64,000 nt of DNA from Elymus sibiricus (taxonomy: Eukaryota > Streptophyta > Magnoliopsida > Poales > Poaceae), in assembly GCA_039707655.1 (NCBI GenBank), contig CM077664.1, positions 201,804,195 through 201,868,194 on the forward strand, read 5' to 3'. Each line of letters begins with the position of its first letter. Within the stretch, counting starts at the first letter, position 1. A program made the position numbers and the translations under genes. Positions 63,182 through 64,000 of this stretch are shown piece after piece. Under the pieces are notes generated by a model. It was not told where the DNA came from, ran no database searches, and saw only the letters and a list, made by a program, of their open reading frames with translations.

Positions 63182-64000
63182 TGATGACCCACAAGTATAG
63201 GGGATCAATCGTAGTCCTTTTGATAAGTAAGAGTGTTGAACCCAACGAGGAGCAGAAGGAAATGACAAGCGGTTTTCAGCAAGGTATTCTCTGCAAGCAC
63301 TGAAATTGTAGGTAACAGATAGTTTGGTAGCAAGGTAATTCATAACAAGTAACAGGTAGTAACAGTAACAAAGATGCAGCAAGGTGGCCGAATCCTTTTT
63401 ATAGCAAAGGACAAGCCGGAACGAACTCGTATAATAAGCAAAGCATTCTCGAGGACACATGGGAATTTCATCTAGTCACTTTCATTATGTTTGTTTGATT
63501 CGCGTTCGCTACTTTGATAATTTGATATGTGAGTGGACCGGTGCTTGGGTGCTGTTCTTACTTGAACAAGCCTCCCACTTATGATTACCCCCTCCCGCAA
63601 GCATCCACAACAACGAAAGAAGAATTAAGATAAATCTAACCATAGCATGAAACATATGGGTCCAAATCAACCCCTTACGGAATAGCGCATAAACTAGGGT
63701 TTAAGATTCTGTCACTCTAGCAACCCATCATCTAATTACTACTCCACAATGCCTTCCCTTAGGCCCAAAGATGGTGAAGTGTCATGTAGTCGACGTTCAC
63801 ACGACACCACTAAAGGAAGCAACAACATACATATCATCAAAATATCGAACGAATACCAAATTCACATGATTACTTATGACAAGACTTCTCCCATGTCCTC
63901 AAGAACAAAAGTAACTACTCACAAATCATATTCATGTTCAAGATCAGAGGGGTATTGAATATCATTAAGGATCTGAACATATAATCTTCCACCAAATAAA
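63182..64000. mobile_element. Start of an LTR running off the window
   Basis: From TGATGACCCACAAGTATAGG on, the sequence matches a very common Triticeae LTR type that I remember (GGTATTCTCTGCAAGCACTG, GATATGTGAGTGGACCGGTG, ACCAAATTCACATGA). The TG start at 63182 is consistent with an LTR boundary. The rest lies beyond 64000, so orientation and superfamily cannot be settled. Confidence 0.6.

Overview
The window looks like intergenic DNA of a large, repeat-rich grass genome, most probably Triticeae (wheat, Aegilops, rye or barley group). The reasons are a BARE1/Angela/WIS-type solo LTR, a Stowaway MITE of the Thalos type, very long Gypsy LTRs of the type that starts TGTAACACCC and ends GTCACA, a CACTA element with tandem subterminal repeats, and deep nesting of insertions. 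I found no intact host gene. All recognisable coding sequence belongs to transposable elements or to broken gene fragments. Family names beyond the superfamily are inferences from memory of typical sequences and were not searched.

Layout. 1-470: unassigned flank. 471-4526: a 4.06 kb Gypsy LTR followed by a primer-binding-site remnant. 4545-10887: a minus-strand Copia element (Copia-1) that has lost its 3' LTR. 10888-13167: the middle of a second copy of the same Gypsy LTR. Together these describe one Gypsy element gutted by deletion after Copia-1 landed in its other LTR. 13168-17560: old DNA with exon-like debris on the minus strand, including a RING/SINA-like pseudogene. 17690-31043: a PIF/Harbinger-type element (TSD TAA) that carries a Myb/SANT-like ORF1-type gene but no visible transposase. 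It is split by a nearly complete Copia element (Copia-2, 19494-30217, TSD GACCG), which is itself split by a BARE/Angela solo LTR (26902-28731, TSD TTAAG). All three target duplications match perfectly, so the insertion order is certain. 31799-34830: a 5'-truncated L1-type LINE. 35399-36873: a roughly 620-bp tandem array. 36874 to about 49335: CACTA DNA whose far end is not seen. It is split by a non-autonomous Gypsy-type element (Gypsy-3, 38112-45048) and carries a NAC-domain gene fragment at its right side, which abuts a sister element (Gypsy-4, 49527-56056). 57458-58856: a GC-rich short insertion and a complete long-TIR MULE containing a 61-63-bp tandem repeat. 59286-60660: a 1.4-kb GA/GT low-complexity tract. 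61331-62735: unassigned exon-like C-rich segments. 62883-62963: a perfect Stowaway MITE. 63182 to the end: the start of another LTR.

How the parts relate. Copia-1 and Copia-2 are the same family (Sirevirus-like), and both have a Gag lacking the zinc-knuckle region. Copia-2 is intact apart from one nonsense codon. Gypsy-3 and Gypsy-4 share LTRs, primer site and 3' region but carry unrelated short ORFs. Three unrelated LTR families here each place inverted repeats just upstream of the TATA box. The most notable case is a 14-bp GC hairpin in Gypsy-4 whose two LTR copies differ by a compensating base-pair change.
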